NCBI GenBank assembly: GCA_016870675.1
Contig: VGAU01000064.1
Span: 1 to 8,492, forward strand
DNA: 8,492 bases
From: Actinomycetota bacterium
GTDB taxonomy: Bacteria; Actinomycetota; Humimicrobiia; Humimicrobiales; Humimicrobiaceae
Reading direction: 5' to 3'
The position numbers and the translations under genes were made by a program. This document shows positions 6,921 to 8,492 of this stretch, in pieces. Position 1 is the first letter of the stretch, and the number at the start of each line of letters is the position of its first letter. The notes beneath the pieces are model-generated. The model saw nothing but the letters and a program-made list of their open reading frames with translations, was not told where the DNA came from and did not search any database.

Positions 6921-7105
6921 TCTTAATGCCGCCGAGTAGAGCACAGGCGCACGCAACCTTAGGCGAAGAGCTCGATACTTCCCTCCTCTTAGCTTCATTT
7001 AGTTTGTTACCTCCCTAAATGTAAGATTTGGTGCTGGGCTGGTGGCTACCCTTTGCCCAGGTTGGACTTTCACCAACAAGAACTTATATACTTTTCTCGG
7101 CGCAC
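6921..7105 (-). other. Truncated group II intron, 5' end (domain I fragment)
   Basis: On the minus strand the segment starting at 7105 opens with GTGCGCC, the group II intron 5' consensus (GUGYG). It continues with the typical domain I string AAGTTCTTGTTGGTGAAAG. Two stems are evident: GTTGG (7077-7073) pairs with CCAAC (7065-7061) around UGAAAGU, and CTGGGC (7060-7055) pairs with GCCCAG (7039-7034). Further on, AAGAG (6990-6986) can pair with CTCTT (6970-6966) around GGAGGGAAGTATCGAG. The segment is more GC-rich and structured than its flanks and holds no believable gene. No reverse transcriptase ORF, domain V or domain VI is present, so this is a dead relic that cannot splice or move. The right-hand limit (lower coordinate) is uncertain, somewhere between about 6911 and 6950. 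Confidence 0.75.
7061..7077 (-). other. Conserved intron domain I hairpin (GTTGG/CCAAC)
   Basis: A 5-bp stem closes the loop TGAAAGT, and a second 6-bp stem (7060-7055 with 7039-7034) follows immediately. This tandem helix arrangement near the 5' end is what identifies the fragment as structured intron RNA rather than random intergenic DNA. Confidence 0.6.
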
Positions 7106-7194
7106 TCATATTATTTTCTCTCGTTCCATTTTTTCATCTATTTTATCAATATCAATTGGGTATTTTCCAAATTCCCTTGCCAATTCAAAAAGCC
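7106..7194 (-). pseudogene. Out-of-frame C-terminal tail of the UroD/MtaA-family gene
   Basis: Shifting frame at the ATATATA run (about 7196-7202) restores the family ending. After PPENI it reads GLFELAREFGKYPIDIDK and then a short charged tail to a TGA at 7108-7106. One missing base after ATATA would give PPENI-Y-GLFELAREFGKY, for a protein of about 387 residues, typical of the family. The preserved reading of the tail argues for a recent single-base deletion or a sequencing error. Programmed frameshifting is less likely, as there is no obvious slippery heptamer with a pause structure. Confidence 0.75.
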
Positions 7195-8268
7195 CTATAT
7201 ATTTTCTGGTGGCATATTTGCTTGAATATTATGCCCAGATGAAAAAATATATCCACCACCTGGTGCTAGATCTTTGATTCTCATTAAAGTGTCCATAGTT
7301 AAAGTATGTATATCCTTATGAAAAACACCCTGGTTATTTGTACCCCCATGAAAAACTATTCTGTCTCCAAATTCAGCTTTTAACCTATCGGTATAATTAT
7401 CCTTGGCATTTGTTTGGACTGGATGAATTACATCTACACCAATATTAATTAAATCATTTAAAACACAATATATTGAACCACATGAGTGAAAAGCACATTT
7501 GGCTTTGGTTTTTGATTTAATAAAACCTATTATCTTTTTAAATCTAGGCATCAATTCTTTTCTAAAATAAATCGGTGAAATTAAAGGTCCGTTCTGAACT
7601 CCAAGGTCATCACCAACCCAAAATACATCTATTACTTGGCCAATTTCATTATAAAGAGATTCTGAGAACTTTAACCCCCAATCTACTGCTTTATCCATCA
7701 AATATTTAGCTATTTTAGGCTCTGAATATATATCCATCATAAAATCTTCTATCCCTCTCAAACACCATGCCATATACATTATAGAAGGACCATAACCAGA
7801 CCATAATGAGAATTCAGTATTTTTATAAAGTTCTTTTGATTTTTCCTCTAAACCTATAAATCTAGATTTGTCCTGGGGATCCGGAAACTTATAAGCTTTT
7901 ATTTCATTAAAAGACTTTCCTCTTAAAATTGGAATTTTTATATCAGCATAATATCCAACTTTTTTATAAACTGTACCAAACTCATCCTTAAAAGTTCCAT
8001 CTGGATTCTCTAAATATTTATAATTTGTAGGATATTTCGGAAAAATATACCTTATATCAACTCCTAAAATATTCATTACTTCTTCTTTCACTTGTGCTAA
8101 TCTCTGAACCGGATCACAAATTCTTATCTCGTCTTCAAGATTTAAATATTTTAAAAGATTTTTATAGGCAATTTCATGCATTCCTGATAAAACTGGGTTA
8201 TTGTCAACCGGTACTCTATCAGGTTCCTTGTGTGAAAGTGTTGTCCTAACTCTTTCTCTTGCATTCAT
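7195..8268 (-). CDS. UroD/MtaA-family protein, frameshifted near the C-terminus
   Basis: The open frame gives 357 residues starting MNARERV and containing EPDRVPV (15-21), both standard at the N-terminus of UroD/MtaA-like methyltransferase-family proteins. Further family segments are GYGPS (158-162), WVGDDLGVQNGPLISP (217-232), AFHSCGS with the HxCG metal motif at H261 and C263, HGGTNNQ (307-313), APGGGYIF (335-342), and GHNIQANMPPENI at the end. The family normally continues about 30 residues beyond PPENI; here a TAG at 7197-7195 intervenes and the missing segment is found in another frame (7106-7194). True UroD lacks the HxC motif, so a cobalamin- or thiol-linked methyltransferase-type reaction is more likely than haem synthesis. 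The third zinc ligand Cys of MtaA/MtbA is not evident. AAGGG eight bases before the ATG supports the start. Loss of the last helices may inactivate it. Confidence 0.8.
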   Translation of the reverse strand: MNARERVRTTLSHKEPDRVPVDNNPVLSGMHEIAYKNLLKYLNLEDEIRICDPVQRLAQVKEEVMNILGVDIRYIFPKYPTNYKYLENPDGTFKDEFGTVYKKVGYYADIKIPILRGKSFNEIKAYKFPDPQDKSRFIGLEEKSKELYKNTEFSLWSGYGPSIMYMAWCLRGIEDFMMDIYSEPKIAKYLMDKAVDWGLKFSESLYNEIGQVIDVFWVGDDLGVQNGPLISPIYFRKELMPRFKKIIGFIKSKTKAKCAFHSCGSIYCVLNDLINIGVDVIHPVQTNAKDNYTDRLKAEFGDRIVFHGGTNNQGVFHKDIHTLTMDTLMRIKDLAPGGGYIFSSGHNIQANMPPENI

Positions 8269-8341
8269 TATTTAATCCCTTTTTTTAAAATTCAAATTCT
8301 ATATAAATTAATTAATTTCTTATTAAATATCTTTTTTAAAA

Positions 8342-8492
8342 TTATAATCTTATTGGATATCCCCCATATTTTTTAATTGCGCTATAAAAAGCCTCAATAT
8401 TTTTAACAGGAACATCGAATTGAACATTATGAGCAGGACTAAGTAATAGTCCTCCTCCTGGCGCACATGTTTTAAGCCGCTCGATTATTTCA
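8342..8492 (-). CDS. UroD/MtaA-family protein, C-terminal end (partial, runs off right edge)
   Basis: Forty-nine codons before a TAA at 8344-8342 read into the right edge. CAPGGGLLLSPAHNVQFDVP followed by NIEAFYSAIKKYGGYP is the same C-terminal signature as in the neighbouring gene (APGGGYIF, then HNIQANMPPENI, then GLFELAREFGKYP). It is therefore a second, intact, diverged paralogue. It shows what the complete C-terminus should look like. The gap to the next ATG (8268) is 73 very AT-rich bases without an evident terminator, consistent with one operon. The start, full length and metal motif lie outside the window. Confidence 0.8.
   Translation of the reverse strand, partial: EIIERLKTCAPGGGLLLSPAHNVQFDVPVKNIEAFYSAIKKYGGYPIRL

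Noticed and set aside
7028..7277. Three overlapping plus-strand open frames of 65-74 codons
   Set aside because: They run antisense to the intron relic and the UroD-like C-terminus, lack convincing ribosome-binding sites, and encode nothing recognisable.
5552..8492. Haem-pathway uroporphyrinogen decarboxylase (hemE) assignment for the UroD-like genes
   Set aside because: There are three tandem members, one carries an HxCG motif and one is a 447-residue divergent form, and no other haem genes are nearby. This fits the wider UroD/MtaA superfamily rather than HemE.

Overview
This window looks like part of a chromosomal sugar-catabolism locus from a low-GC, AT-rich bacterium, most likely a Firmicute (Clostridia or Halanaerobiales type). 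The reasons are base composition, strong AAGGAGG ribosome-binding sites, a LacI-family regulator, B. subtilis-like cupin isomerase features and a group II intron relic. The genus cannot be fixed from the sequence. Every supported gene lies on the minus strand, so transcription runs from high to low coordinates.

In transcription order the window holds: (1) the C-terminus of a UroD/MtaA-family protein (8342-8492, cut by the window edge); (2) a second UroD/MtaA-family gene (7195-8268) whose last ~30 codons continue in another frame to 7106; (3) a relic of the 5' end of a group II intron (about 6921-7105), starting one base after the stop codon of that restored frame; (4) a long, divergent UroD-like protein (5552-6895); (5) a two-domain cupin sugar-isomerase-like protein (4263-5477); (6) a xylose-isomerase-like TIM-barrel epimerase with D-tagatose/L-ribulose 3-epimerase active-site spacing (3204-4154); (7) L-ribulokinase AraB (1498-3159); (8) L-ribulose-5-phosphate 4-epimerase AraD (785-1501), translationally coupled to araB by a GTGA overlap; (9) the decayed C-terminal half of a LacI-family regulator (about 480-748); (10) a strong sigma-A-type promoter with an overlapping LacI-family operator (331-371); and (11) the first 96 codons of an intact LacI-family regulator running off the left edge (1-288).

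AraB and AraD take L-ribulose to D-xylulose 5-phosphate, which enters the pentose phosphate pathway. L-arabinose isomerase (AraA) is absent from the window. Its place is taken by a ketose 3-epimerase-like protein and a mannose-6-phosphate-isomerase-like cupin. A reasonable inference is that the locus feeds L-ribulose from a sugar other than L-arabinose, for example L-xylulose via the epimerase or an aldose via the cupin. The three adjacent UroD/MtaA-type proteins are not known parts of pentose catabolism. Their family includes cobalamin-dependent methyltransferases, so a role on a methylated substrate is possible but unproven.

The locus shows decay and rearrangement: a frameshifted UroD-like gene, a truncated intron and a regulator remnant. 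The araB-araD segment is visibly richer in G+C than the UroD-like genes, suggesting the cluster was assembled from parts of different origin.
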